11,182 nucleotides of DNA from DASUFF01 sp036274695 (GCA_036274695.1 DASUFF010000029.1:1-11182); one strand, 5' to 3'. Positions 1-6,351 are shown, counted from the stretch's first letter. Numbers and translations: made by a program. The notes: generated by a model from the sequence alone, not told the origin.

Positions 1-913
1 TGGAGACGAAATAGAGATAATCGGTGCTCGCCGGATTCAACACCGCCCGGATCGCGTCCGCGCCGGGGCTGGCGATGGGCGTCGGCGGCAATCCGATGTT
101 GAGATAGGTGTTGTACGGCCCCGGCCGGCTCAAATCCGCCCGGGTCAGGTTGCCGTTGAAGTTCGGTATGCCGTAGATGACCGCCGGATCGGTGGCCAAC
201 GGCATGTTGATCCTCAGGCGGTTGACGAAGACCGAGGCGATCACGGGCCTCTCCGCCTTGTCCGCCGTCTCCTTCTCCACGATGGAGGCGAGCGTCACGA
301 CCTCCTCCCGCGTCACGCCCCGAGCCGCGGCCTGGGAGGCGAAATCCCGAGCCCAGACTTCCTGAAAACGCCCGACGAGCTTCTTCAACACTTCCCCCTC
401 GTCCTTCGGTTTGTAGATTTCGTAGGTGTCGGGGTAGAGATAGCCCTCCAACGTCGCCACCGGCAGGTTCAGGCTGCGGATGAACGAGGGATCGGTCGCC
501 TTGGCGAGGAAGGCCCGCTCGTTCACGAGGCCCTGGGCACCCAAGACCCTCGCGATCTCCTTCAGAGACCACCCTTCCGGGATGGTGATCCGCCGGGTGG
601 AGAAATCGCCCTTCATCAGGAGCTCGAGCACCTCCGCCGGCGTCAGCCCCGGGGGAAAGGTGTACTCGCCGGCGCGCACCTTCGGCGCCGCCTGCATCAT
701 CATCACATAAATCTTGAAGTAGCCCGGATGGTCGATCACGCCCTTGCCGTGCAGCGTCTCAATCGTCTTGGAGAACGGCATGCCCTTCTCGATGACGAGG
801 GTCTGCGGCGCCGTCTGTCCCGACGGATTCTGGAGAAAGAAGATGAAGTGAGCCACGAAGACCGCGGAGATGACTCCTGCGGCGATCATAAGGGCGGCGA
901 TCAGTCGTCTCAC
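1..913 (-). CDS. mltG: MltG, endolytic murein transglycosylase (partial, C-terminus off the window)
   Basis: An inner-membrane lytic transglycosylase that cuts nascent peptidoglycan glycan strands and is thought to set their length. The 304 codons seen begin with a GTG at 913. Residues about 3-26 form one hydrophobic membrane anchor, and a LysM-like region follows at about 40-100. The catalytic domain shows GYLYPDTY (157-164) and ASIVEKET, whose first Glu (E213) aligns with the catalytic Glu of E. coli MltG. The sequence then runs through TDPAVIYG and GLPPTPIASPG to YLYFVS (299-304), where the window stops. Roughly 30-40 residues should be missing by comparison with the usual length of about 340. 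GGAGG at 921-925, seven bases upstream, supports the GTG. The GTG overlaps the ruvX stop as GTGA, so the two genes are probably translationally coupled; ruvX-mltG adjacency is common in bacteria. The call rests on motif recognition. Confidence 0.95.
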   Translation of the reverse strand, partial: MRRLIAALMIAAGVISAVFVAHFIFFLQNPSGQTAPQTLVIEKGMPFSKTIETLHGKGVIDHPGYFKIYVMMMQAAPKVRAGEYTFPPGLTPAEVLELLMKGDFSTRRITIPEGWSLKEIARVLGAQGLVNERAFLAKATDPSFIRSLNLPVATLEGYLYPDTYEIYKPKDEGEVLKKLVGRFQEVWARDFASQAAARGVTREEVVTLASIVEKETADKAERPVIASVFVNRLRINMPLATDPAVIYGIPNFNGNLTRADLSRPGPYNTYLNIGLPPTPIASPGADAIRAVLNPASTDYLYFVS

Positions 914-1359
914 GGCTCTTCCTCCGGCGGGTGTTCGGGGAGCGGCGGGCGTTGGGAATCGAGATAGCCCTGAAGGACGTGCGCGGCAGCCAGGTGGTTG
1001 ATCACCTCTTTGCGCTTGGCGCGTGACATGTCGGCCTCCAGAAGGGAACGCTCGGCGGCCACCGTCGACAGGCGCTCGTCGACGAACTCCACCGGCGTAT
1101 CGGGAATGACTTTCTTCATCTCCTCGACGAACTTGCGGACGCTTTCGGCCTGTGGGCCTTCGGTTCCGTTCATGTTGAGGGGCAAGCCGACGACGATCTT
1201 CGCAACCTCGTTCTCGTCGATCATCTTTTTGATGTCTCGGCAATCGGCGTCGGTCGGCCCGCGGCGGATGGTCTTGATCCCCTGGGCGATCCAGCCCATC
1301 GGGTCGCTCATCGCCACCCCGATCGTTTTCGTACCGACGTCGAGTCCCATCACGCGCAC
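910..1359 (-). CDS. ruvX: RuvX/YqgF, RNase H-fold nuclease family protein
   Basis: Member of the YqgF/RuvX family (RNase H-like fold), implicated in 16S rRNA 5'-end maturation and proposed as a Holliday-junction resolvase. The 149 residues match the usual family length of about 140. They show MRVMGLDVGTKTIGVA with catalytic Asp7, GLPLNMNGTEG (58-68) and DERLST (94-99), then a proline/glutamate tail from about 137. The C-terminal helix usually reads D-x-x-A-A-x-x-x-L, but here the Asp is Asn121 (see findings). Start choice: GTG at 1359 gives the best family alignment. However, AGAGG at 1361-1365 is only one base away and is better spaced for GTG at 1353 (7 bases) or ATG at 1350 (10 bases), so the N-terminus is uncertain by two or three residues. 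An ATG at 1437 would add a non-conserved extension and run into the divergent acylphosphatase gene. First gene of the ruvX-mltG pair. Confidence 0.93.
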   Translation of the reverse strand: MRVMGLDVGTKTIGVAMSDPMGWIAQGIKTIRRGPTDADCRDIKKMIDENEVAKIVVGLPLNMNGTEGPQAESVRKFVEEMKKVIPDTPVEFVDERLSTVAAERSLLEADMSRAKRKEVINHLAAAHVLQGYLDSQRPPLPEHPPEEEP

Positions 1360-1418
1360 GCCTCTTATTTGAATGATTCGGGTTGAAGCCGCAAGCGAGG
1401 AAACGTTAAACACCTTCC

Positions 1419-1706
1419 GTGTCCAAAGTCCGCGCACATCTCTTGATAACCGGCCGCGTCCAGGGCGTCTGCTTCCGCATGTACACCGAGGAGGAAGCGC
1501 GCAAGCGGGGCCTGACCGGCTGGGTCCGCAACCTGCCGACCGGCCAAGTGGAGGCCCTCTTCGAGGGCGAAAAGGAAACCATCGAAGAGATGATCGCCTG
1601 GTGCCACAAAGGGCCTTCGACCGCTCGGGTGACGAAGGTGGAAACGACCTGGGAAAAGTATTGCGGCGATTTTACCGACTTCCGGACCGTTACCGGACCG
1701 ATCTAG
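1419..1706 (+). CDS. acyP: Acylphosphatase
   Basis: Small cytosolic enzyme that hydrolyses carboxyl-phosphate bonds of acylphosphates such as acetyl phosphate. At 95 residues it has the typical size. The signature GRVQGVCFRMYTEEEA (from 12) carries the phosphate-binding cradle and catalytic Arg20; Asn38 in GWVRNLPTG (34-42) is the second catalytic residue. The C-terminal half VEALFEGEKETIEEMIAWCHKGP is also typical of the family. The start is a GTG at 1419. No Shine-Dalgarno lies within 15 bases; the nearest purine run, GAGG at 1397-1400, is too distant. A weak TTGAAG (1383-1388) / TTAAAC (1406-1411) pair with a 17-base spacer would start RNA at or next to the GTG, so a leaderless message is possible. 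Divergent from ruvX across about 60 bases. acyP is the conventional symbol. Confidence 0.93.
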   Translation: MSKVRAHLLITGRVQGVCFRMYTEEEARKRGLTGWVRNLPTGQVEALFEGEKETIEEMIAWCHKGPSTARVTKVETTWEKYCGDFTDFRTVTGPI

Positions 1707-1728
1707 CTCCTTAGAATTAAAGAGTTTT
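1707..1728 (+). terminator. Weak terminator-like stem after acylphosphatase
   Basis: Immediately after the acyP stop, CTCCTTA (1707-1713) and TAAAGAG (1718-1724) can pair with one C/A mismatch around a GAAT loop, followed by TTTT. The stem is AU-rich and weak, so this is only a possible intrinsic terminator separating acyP from the promoter at 1732. Confidence 0.3.
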
Positions 1729-1731
1729 CAT

Positions 1732-1759
1732 TTGACTTAAAGGGTCGCTTCTTTATCAT
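1732..1759 (+). promoter_or_regulatory. Sigma70-type promoter for the parvulin lipoprotein gene
   Basis: TTGACT (1732-1737) and TATCAT (1754-1759) are separated by 16 bases and match consensus at 5/6 each. Transcription would begin near 1766, giving a leader of about 23 bases before the ATG at 1789, with AGGGGG at 1776-1781 as ribosome-binding site. This is the clearest promoter in the window. Confidence 0.75.
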
Positions 1760-1788
1760 GGCCCGCCAAACCAACAGGGGGTTTCGAT

Positions 1789-2790
1789 ATGTCCATTTTC
1801 AAAAATGTCCGCCGGATCGCCGCCGGTTTCGCCGTCTCTTCCCTTCTCTTCACCGCGGCCTGCGGCACGGGAGGCGAGGCCTTGGTCAAGGTCGGACGCG
1901 CCCAGATCACCAATGAAGATTTGGAAACCTTGGCCCGCGTGAATCCGCGGTTGAAACCCCGCTTGGCCACGCCGCAGGGACGGCAGAAGGTTTTGGACAA
2001 CTACGTCGAGCAGGAAATGCTCTATCAGGAGAGCGTGAACCGGGGGCTCAACCGCTCGCCGGAGCTCAAGGACAAGATCGCCCTCTACGAAAAGATCCTC
2101 GTGGCCCAGGCCCTGCTGGACCAGGAGCTCGATAAGAAGGTCAAAGAGTACTACGAAAACCATAAAGACGAATTCGAGCGCGTGAAGGTGGCCCATATCT
2201 TGATCCGCGGCGGATCGCCGGAGGTCGCGAAGCCCGAGGACAAGAAGACGGCCGCCAAGAAGCCGGCGCCCGCGGCGCCCAAGCGTTCCGAAGCCGACGC
2301 CTTGAAGCTCGCGCAGACCGTTCACGACCGGCTGGCCAAGGGCGAGGACTTCGCGAAGGTCGCGAAGGAAGTTTCCGAGGACGACCGCACCAAGAGCGCC
2401 ATGGGCGATTTGGGATACGTCACCATCCACGACAAGCGCCTGGAGCGCTGGGGCTGGTTGCCTCTGGCCGAAAAGGCCTTCGCCATGAAGGCCGGCGAGA
2501 TCTCGGACCCCATCAAGACGACCGACGGCTTCCACATCATCAAGGTGATGGAAGAAAAGAAGACTCAAGCCCTGGAAGAGGCCGAGGCGGGCATCAAGTT
2601 CCGTCTGCAGGCGGACATCCGCACCACCCTCTTGGACGACCTGAAAAAGAAGTATAAGGTCGAATATCTCTCCGCCAAGGACGAGACCAAGACGGCGGCG
2701 ACGCCCGGAGCGGCTCCGGCCGCGACCCCCGAAACGGCCCCCACGGCCCCGGACTCCGGCGGCCAGCCGCCGATGCCCGCGACTAATTAA
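1789..2790 (+). CDS. Parvulin-type peptidyl-prolyl cis-trans isomerase, lipoprotein (SurA/PrsA/PpiC-like)
   Basis: Predicted periplasmic folding factor anchored by lipid. The 333 residues start with a signal peptide (MSIFKNVRR plus a hydrophobic stretch 10-24) and lipobox TAAC with Cys25 as the lipidated residue; Gly26 at +2 would favour the outer membrane if E. coli sorting rules hold. Residues 30-125 form a SurA_N-like helical region (ITNEDLETLAR, YVEQEMLYQESVNRGL). The parvulin domain spans about 132-254, with VAHILIR, GDLGY (206-210), AFAMKAGEISDPIKT and DGFHIIKVMEE. A Lys/Ala/Pro-rich insert (about 144-167) separates its first strand from the first helix. A coiled segment follows, then a low-complexity Ala/Pro/Thr tail (302-333). 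The ATG at 1789 has AGGGGG eight bases upstream. It could serve outer-membrane protein assembly; whether it is closer to SurA or PrsA cannot be settled by eye. Confidence 0.9.
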   Translation: MSIFKNVRRIAAGFAVSSLLFTAACGTGGEALVKVGRAQITNEDLETLARVNPRLKPRLATPQGRQKVLDNYVEQEMLYQESVNRGLNRSPELKDKIALYEKILVAQALLDQELDKKVKEYYENHKDEFERVKVAHILIRGGSPEVAKPEDKKTAAKKPAPAAPKRSEADALKLAQTVHDRLAKGEDFAKVAKEVSEDDRTKSAMGDLGYVTIHDKRLERWGWLPLAEKAFAMKAGEISDPIKTTDGFHIIKVMEEKKTQALEEAEAGIKFRLQADIRTTLLDDLKKKYKVEYLSAKDETKTAATPGAAPAATPETAPTAPDSGGQPPMPATN

Positions 2791-2808
2791 AGCTCCGACA
2801 CTCCGTCC

Positions 2809-3270
2809 TTAGGGGGCGCGCTTCCACTCGAAGCGGTCGCCGACGTGTATGCCGTGGCGCGAGACGTAACCGCCCGGCACCTCGAGCGTCATCGTGTACC
2901 CGGCGTCGGGCTGAAGCAGCTTTTCGTCGAGCGGAACGGCGTTCTGAATGATGGAGACGATTTTTTCCTGCTTGGCGAAGATCATGTCGAGCGGGATCAG
3001 CGTGTTCTTCATCCAAAAGGCGTTGTGCGTCTCCGACGGGAAGACGAAGAGCATTCCCCGCCCTTCCGCAAGCTCCTTTCGGAACATCATCCCCCGGCCA
3101 CGCGACTCGGGCGTATCCATGATTTCCACCTGAACCGTCAGAGATCCTCCCCGACGCGTCGTCATCACGACGGAATCAGCGACCCGCTGCGTGGGCGCAT
3201 CAGCGCCGCAATGAAGTAGAGATAAGGAAACGAGGAAAAGAAATCCGGTTGAAAGGCGCCGTCGAATCAC
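2809..3270 (-). CDS. DUF192 domain lipoprotein
   Basis: Exported DUF192-family protein of 153 residues; the family's biochemical role is unknown. The N-terminus MIRRR plus hydrophobic 9-20 is a signal peptide ending in L-L-H-C with Cys21, a probable lipoprotein site. His at -1 is unusual, since Ala, Gly or Ser is normal there. The family core is clear: VEIMDTPESRGRGMMFRKEL (48-67), GMLFVF, FWMKNTLIPLDMIF (85-98), IVSIIQNAVPLDE, and LEVPGGYVSRHGIHVGD (129-145). The start is GTG at 3270, overlapping the gyrA stop as GTGA, so translation is probably coupled to gyrase. The gene converges on the parvulin gene with only 18 bases between stops, and I see no clear terminator there. Alternative: cleavage by signal peptidase I rather than lipidation. 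Confidence 0.88.
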   Translation of the reverse strand: MIRRRLSTGFLFLVSLSLLHCGADAPTQRVADSVVMTTRRGGSLTVQVEIMDTPESRGRGMMFRKELAEGRGMLFVFPSETHNAFWMKNTLIPLDMIFAKQEKIVSIIQNAVPLDEKLLQPDAGYTMTLEVPGGYVSRHGIHVGDRFEWKRAP

Positions 3271-5732
3271 GCTTCCGGGGCTCCGGGGGCTGCCCCCCCG
3301 CCTTCTTCTTCCTTTTCGGCGAGCTTGGCGAAGGCGACGACCTTCTCGCTGGCTTCCAGGTGAATGAGCCGGACGCCCTGGGTGTTGCGCCCCATGGTGG
3401 AGATCTCCTTCACCTTCATGCGGATGACCTTGCCCTGATCGGTGATGAGCATCACGTCGTCGTCGTCGGTCACCTGCTTCACGCCGACGACCGGGCCGTT
3501 CTTGTCCGTGGTCTTGACGGTGATGATGCCGCTGCCGCCGCGGGATTGGACGCGGTATTCCTCCACCTCGGTGCGCTTGCCGTAGCCGCCCTCGGTGACG
3601 GTGAGCACCGTGGCCTTCTCCTTCAAGACCTCCATGCTCACCACCTCGTCCTTGTCGTCCAAACGAATGCCTTTGACGCCCGTGGCGCCGCGGCCCATGG
3701 GGCGGACGTCCTCCTCCGCGAACCGGATGGCCTGACCTTCCTTCGTGGAGAGCAGGATCTCCTGCTTGCCTTCGGTTAAGGAGACTTCGATCAACTGGTC
3801 TCCTTCCTCGACGCCGAGCGCGATGATGCCGCCGGCGCGGGGATGGGCGTAGGCCGAGAGGTCGGTCTTTTTGACGATGCCTTTCTTGGTGGCGAAGATG
3901 ACGAACTTTCCTTCCACGAACTCCTTCACGGGCAGGACGGCGGCCAGGCCTTCGTGGCTGGACATCTGAATCAGGTTCGAGATCGACTTGCCTTTGGCGG
4001 TCCGCCCGGCCTGGGGGATGTCGTAGACCTTCACCCAGTGCACGCGCCCGAAGGTGGTGAAGATCAGGAGATAGCTGTGCGTGGAGGCGATGAAGAGATC
4101 GCTGACGAAGTCTTCCTCGCCCGTCGACATGCCCGTCTTGCCGTGCCCGCCGCGCCGCTGGGCGCGGTAGGTGCTGATGGGGTTCCGCTTAATGTAGCCG
4201 CCGTGGGAGATGGTGACGACCATGTCCTCCTCGGCGATCAAGTCCTCCACCGACAGCTCCTGGGCCTCGCCCTGGATTTCGGTGCGGCGCGCGTCGCCGA
4301 AGTTGGTTTTGATCTCGGTGATCTCGTCGACGATGATCGCCAGCACGAGCTTTTCGTCCTGAAGGATGGCGCGCAGCCTTTTGATCAACGCCATGACTTC
4401 TTCGTACTCGGCGATGATCTTGTCGCGCTCGAGGGCCGTCAAACGCTGCAGACGCATATCTAAGATGGCCTGAGACTGTATCTCGGAGAGACCGTATTCC
4501 TTGATCAAACCGTCCTTGGCCTCCTGCGGCGTCTTGGACCTGCGGATCAAGGCGATGACCGCGTCCAAATGATCCAGGGCGATCTTCAGGCCTTCCAGAA
4601 TGTGGGCCCGCGCCTCGGCCTGCTTGAGCTCGAAGGCGGTCCGGCGGGTGACGACCTCTTTCCGGTGCTCCAAGAAGAGATGGAGCACTTCCTTGATGTT
4701 CATCGTCCGCGGCTGCCCGCCCACGATGGCCAGCATGATGACGCCGAAGGTCGATTGCATCGCCGTATGCTTGTAGAGCTGGTTCAAGATGACGCCGGAA
4801 ACGGTGCCCTTCTTAAGCTCGATGACGATCCGCATCCCGTCCTTGTCGGACTCGTCGCGGATGTCGCTGATGCCCTCGACGCGGCCGTCGCGCACCAATT
4901 CGGCGATCTTTTCGATCAGACGCGCCTTGTTCACCTGGAACGGGATCTCGGTGACGACGATGCTTTCGCGGTCGCCCTTCGCCATCGGCTCGATCTCGGC
5001 CTTGGCGCGCATCTGGATGATGCCCTTGCCGGTCGTATACGCCTCGTTGATGCCGCCGCGGCCGTGGATGAAGCCGCCGGTCGGGAAATCCGGGCCGGGG
5101 ATGATCTTCATCACCTCGCCGAGGGACAGCTCCGGGTTCTTCACCAAAGCGATCAGGGCGTCGCAGATCTCGGTTAAGTTATGGGGAGGGATCTTGGTGG
5201 CCATGCCGACGGCGATGCCGTCGGAGCCGTTGATCAAGAGATTCGGGACCTTGGCCGGAAGGACCACCGGCTCCTCGACCGTACCGTCGAAATTCGGGAT
5301 GAAATCGACCGTCTCCTTGTCGATGTCGGCCAGGAGCTCCTCGGCCAGCTTCATCAAGCGGGCTTCCGTATAACGATAGGCGGCCGGCGGGTCGCCGTCG
5401 ATGGATCCGAAGTTGCCCTGCCCGTGGATCAGCGGATACCGCATGTTCCAGTCCTGGGCCATGCGGACCAAGGCGTCGTAAACGGCCAAGTCGCCGTGCG
5501 GGTGGTACTTTTTCAGGACTTCGCCGACGACGCCCGCGCATTTTGAGAATTTTTTGTTCGACAGCAGGCCTTCGCGAAGCATTGCATAGAGGATGCGCCG
5601 ATGAACGGGCTTCAAACCGTCGCGCACGTCGGGAATCGCCCGCCCGATGATCACGCTCATCGCGTAATCCAGGTAGGAATCCCTCATTTCGTCTTCGATA
5701 TTGACGGAAATGATCTCTGTGGATTTGTTCAT
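3267..5732 (-). CDS. gyrA: DNA gyrase subunit A
   Basis: Catalytic breakage-reunion subunit of the A2B2 type II topoisomerase that introduces negative supercoils; cytosolic, on the nucleoid. The 821 residues open with VNIEDEMRDSYLDYAMSVI and GRAIPDVRDGLKPVHRRILY. The active-site Tyr is Tyr121 in AAYRYTEARL (Tyr122 in E. coli). The breakage-reunion core and coiled coil extend to about 490 and include GHPDFPTGG-like IIPGPDFPTGG and RLQRLTALE. The C-terminal beta-pinwheel contains the GyrA box QRRGGHG (525-531), which distinguishes gyrase A from ParC; His530 replaces the usual Lys/Arg. The quinolone pocket reads HPHGDLAVYDALVR: Leu82 sits where E. coli has Ser83, and Asp86 matches Asp87. A short EEEGGGAAPGAPEA tail ends the protein. 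Only a weak ribosome-binding site precedes the ATG at 5732. gyrB is not in the window. First gene of a unit with the DUF192 lipoprotein gene. Confidence 0.97.
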   Translation of the reverse strand: MNKSTEIISVNIEDEMRDSYLDYAMSVIIGRAIPDVRDGLKPVHRRILYAMLREGLLSNKKFSKCAGVVGEVLKKYHPHGDLAVYDALVRMAQDWNMRYPLIHGQGNFGSIDGDPPAAYRYTEARLMKLAEELLADIDKETVDFIPNFDGTVEEPVVLPAKVPNLLINGSDGIAVGMATKIPPHNLTEICDALIALVKNPELSLGEVMKIIPGPDFPTGGFIHGRGGINEAYTTGKGIIQMRAKAEIEPMAKGDRESIVVTEIPFQVNKARLIEKIAELVRDGRVEGISDIRDESDKDGMRIVIELKKGTVSGVILNQLYKHTAMQSTFGVIMLAIVGGQPRTMNIKEVLHLFLEHRKEVVTRRTAFELKQAEARAHILEGLKIALDHLDAVIALIRRSKTPQEAKDGLIKEYGLSEIQSQAILDMRLQRLTALERDKIIAEYEEVMALIKRLRAILQDEKLVLAIIVDEITEIKTNFGDARRTEIQGEAQELSVEDLIAEEDMVVTISHGGYIKRNPISTYRAQRRGGHGKTGMSTGEEDFVSDLFIASTHSYLLIFTTFGRVHWVKVYDIPQAGRTAKGKSISNLIQMSSHEGLAAVLPVKEFVEGKFVIFATKKGIVKKTDLSAYAHPRAGGIIALGVEEGDQLIEVSLTEGKQEILLSTKEGQAIRFAEEDVRPMGRGATGVKGIRLDDKDEVVSMEVLKEKATVLTVTEGGYGKRTEVEEYRVQSRGGSGIITVKTTDKNGPVVGVKQVTDDDDVMLITDQGKVIRMKVKEISTMGRNTQGVRLIHLEASEKVVAFAKLAEKEEEGGGAAPGAPEA

Positions 5733-5877
5733 GATTGGTTGCCACTTTTTTCCGCAAATACCCCCTTAAGTCAATCCAAAACTCGTGCCAACCGACCGCC
5801 CGCAAACACAGAAAAATCAAGGCCTGGCGGTTTTTTCGATTTCCAAAAAAAATTCCAAAATGCTTTCGGAAATTACG

Positions 5878-5905
5878 TTGACAAGGACCGCTGAGATATA
5901 ACAAT
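5878..5905 (+). promoter_or_regulatory. Probable promoter of the HU gene
   Basis: A consensus TTGACA (5878-5883) is followed by two competing -10 candidates: TATAAC (5897-5902), close to consensus but only 13 bases away, and AACAAT (5900-5905), 4/6 with a 16-base spacer. The AT-rich stretch just upstream supports promoter activity. Transcription would begin around 5909-5912 and give an untranslated leader of about 82 bases. Confidence 0.6.
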
Positions 5906-5914
5906 GGCGACTTA

Positions 5915-5961
5915 GCGGGCGGCGGTCGGGAAAGCCGCATCCCGCTTGACTCAGCGAGTCA
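5915..5961 (+). promoter_or_regulatory. Two tandem hairpins in the hup mRNA leader
   Basis: In the predicted hup leader, GCGGGCGGC (5915-5923) can pair with GCCG (5934-5937) and CCCGC (5941-5945) across a three-base CAT bulge. Two bases on, TGACTC (5947-5952) and GAGTCA (5956-5961) form a perfect six-pair stem with an AGC loop. The ribosome-binding purine run (GGGAGGGGG, 5975-5983) lies just downstream. The pairing is seen directly in the sequence; a regulatory role is inference. Confidence 0.45.
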
Positions 5962-5993
5962 CAAAATTCTGCAAGGGAGGGGGTGAACAGAAA

Positions 5994-6266
5994 ATGACAA
6001 AAGCTGAACTGATCGCGGCCGTCGCCAAGGAATGCAAATGCTCCAAGGCGGTGGCGGAGAAGGCGCTCAACTCGGTGACCAACAACATCACCCGGGCGCT
6101 CAAGAAAAACGATCGCATCGCTCTGACCGGATTCGGAACGTTCTCCGTGTCCAAGCGTCGCGCTCGCAAAGGGAGGAACCCCCAGACGGGGGCGGAGATC
6201 AACATCAGGGCCTGCAGCGTCCCCAAGTTCAAGGCGGGGAAGGAACTGCGCAAAGCGGTGGGCTAG
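5994..6266 (+). CDS. hup: HU-family DNA-binding protein
   Basis: Histone-like nucleoid protein that acts as a dimer, binding and bending DNA through beta-ribbon arms. The 90 residues match the family length exactly: MTKAELIAAVA, GFGTFSVSKRRARKGRNPQTG (46-66, with the intercalating Pro63 at the arm tip) and VPKFKAGKELRKAV at the C-terminus. The ATG at 5994 is chosen because it fits the family N-terminus and follows a purine-rich stretch GGGAGGGGGTGA (5975-5986). An upstream in-frame ATG at 5946 would sit inside the leader hairpins and add a non-family extension. Unusual: Cys14, Cys16 and Cys74, whereas E. coli HU has no Cys, and Arg73 where a Pro is typical. HU rather than IHF is preferred from overall similarity; the dimer partner is not in the window. 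Head of the probable hup-gshB-phosphoesterase unit. Confidence 0.95.
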   Translation: MTKAELIAAVAKECKCSKAVAEKALNSVTNNITRALKKNDRIALTGFGTFSVSKRRARKGRNPQTGAEINIRACSVPKFKAGKELRKAVG

Positions 6267-6351
6267 GAACAGGCCTCTCTCCGAGGCAATTCAATTGCTT
6301 GACGCAGGCCTCGAGCTGTCGGAAGACGGTTCGAGGCCTTCGTCTTTTCTT
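6267..6351 (+). promoter_or_regulatory. Dyad-rich hup-gshB leader with overlapping alternative hairpins; possible terminator or attenuator
   Basis: Several complementary segments are packed here. GCCTC (6273-6277) pairs with GAGGC (6283-6287). GCAATT (6286-6291) and AATTGC (6293-6298) form a dyad around a single C. AGGCCTCGA (6306-6314) pairs perfectly over nine bases with TCGAGGCCT (6331-6339), followed by the T-rich TCGTCTTTTCTT. A second, mutually exclusive stem pairs AAGACG (6323-6328) with CGTCTT (6341-6346), also followed by Ts. This may be the intrinsic terminator of hup or an attenuator ahead of gshB. No good sigma70 promoter for gshB was seen inside it. Confidence 0.45.

Larger units (their letters stand above)
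5733..5993. promoter_or_regulatory. Divergent gyrA-hup control region with A-tracts
   Basis: This 261-base gap separates the divergent gyrA and hup starts. It holds AT-rich tracts (eight A at about 5845-5852 and neighbouring A/T runs, 5831-5875) immediately upstream of the hup -35, which could act as an UP element or bend DNA. ATTTCC and GGAAAT flank these tracts as an inverted pair. On the gyrA side the minus strand contains TTGACTTAAGGGGG near 5761-5775, similar to the parvulin promoter start, but no acceptable -10 follows at 16-18 bases, so the gyrA promoter is unresolved. No ORF of substance lies in the gap. Confidence 0.6.

Noticed and set aside
1360..1437. ATG at 1437 as start of ruvX
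   Set aside because: It would add 26 residues not found in RuvX and overlap the divergent acylphosphatase start. The family begins at MRVMGLDVG.
1756..2568. Long open frame on the minus strand (270 codons)
   Set aside because: It lies opposite the parvulin lipoprotein gene, which has a promoter, ribosome-binding site, lipobox and family motifs. The minus frame shows no family resemblance and reads like a GC-rich shadow.
3276..3300. G/C-rich self-complementary run with seven consecutive C near the gyrA 3' end, considered as terminator or slippage site
   Set aside because: It lies inside the gyrA coding end (the GGGAAPGAPEA tail), has no T-run, and the downstream gene overlaps gyrA in a coupled way. 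Slippage cannot be judged from one sequence.
5761..5775. TTGACTTAAGGGGG on the minus strand as a gyrA promoter
   Set aside because: The -35-like hexamer is good and resembles the parvulin promoter start, but no -10-like hexamer occurs at 16-18 bases. Left as unresolved.
5946..5993. Upstream ATG for the HU gene at 5946
   Set aside because: It would add 16 residues absent from HU proteins, lies within a leader hairpin, and lacks a ribosome-binding site, whereas ATG 5994 gives the exact 90-residue family form.
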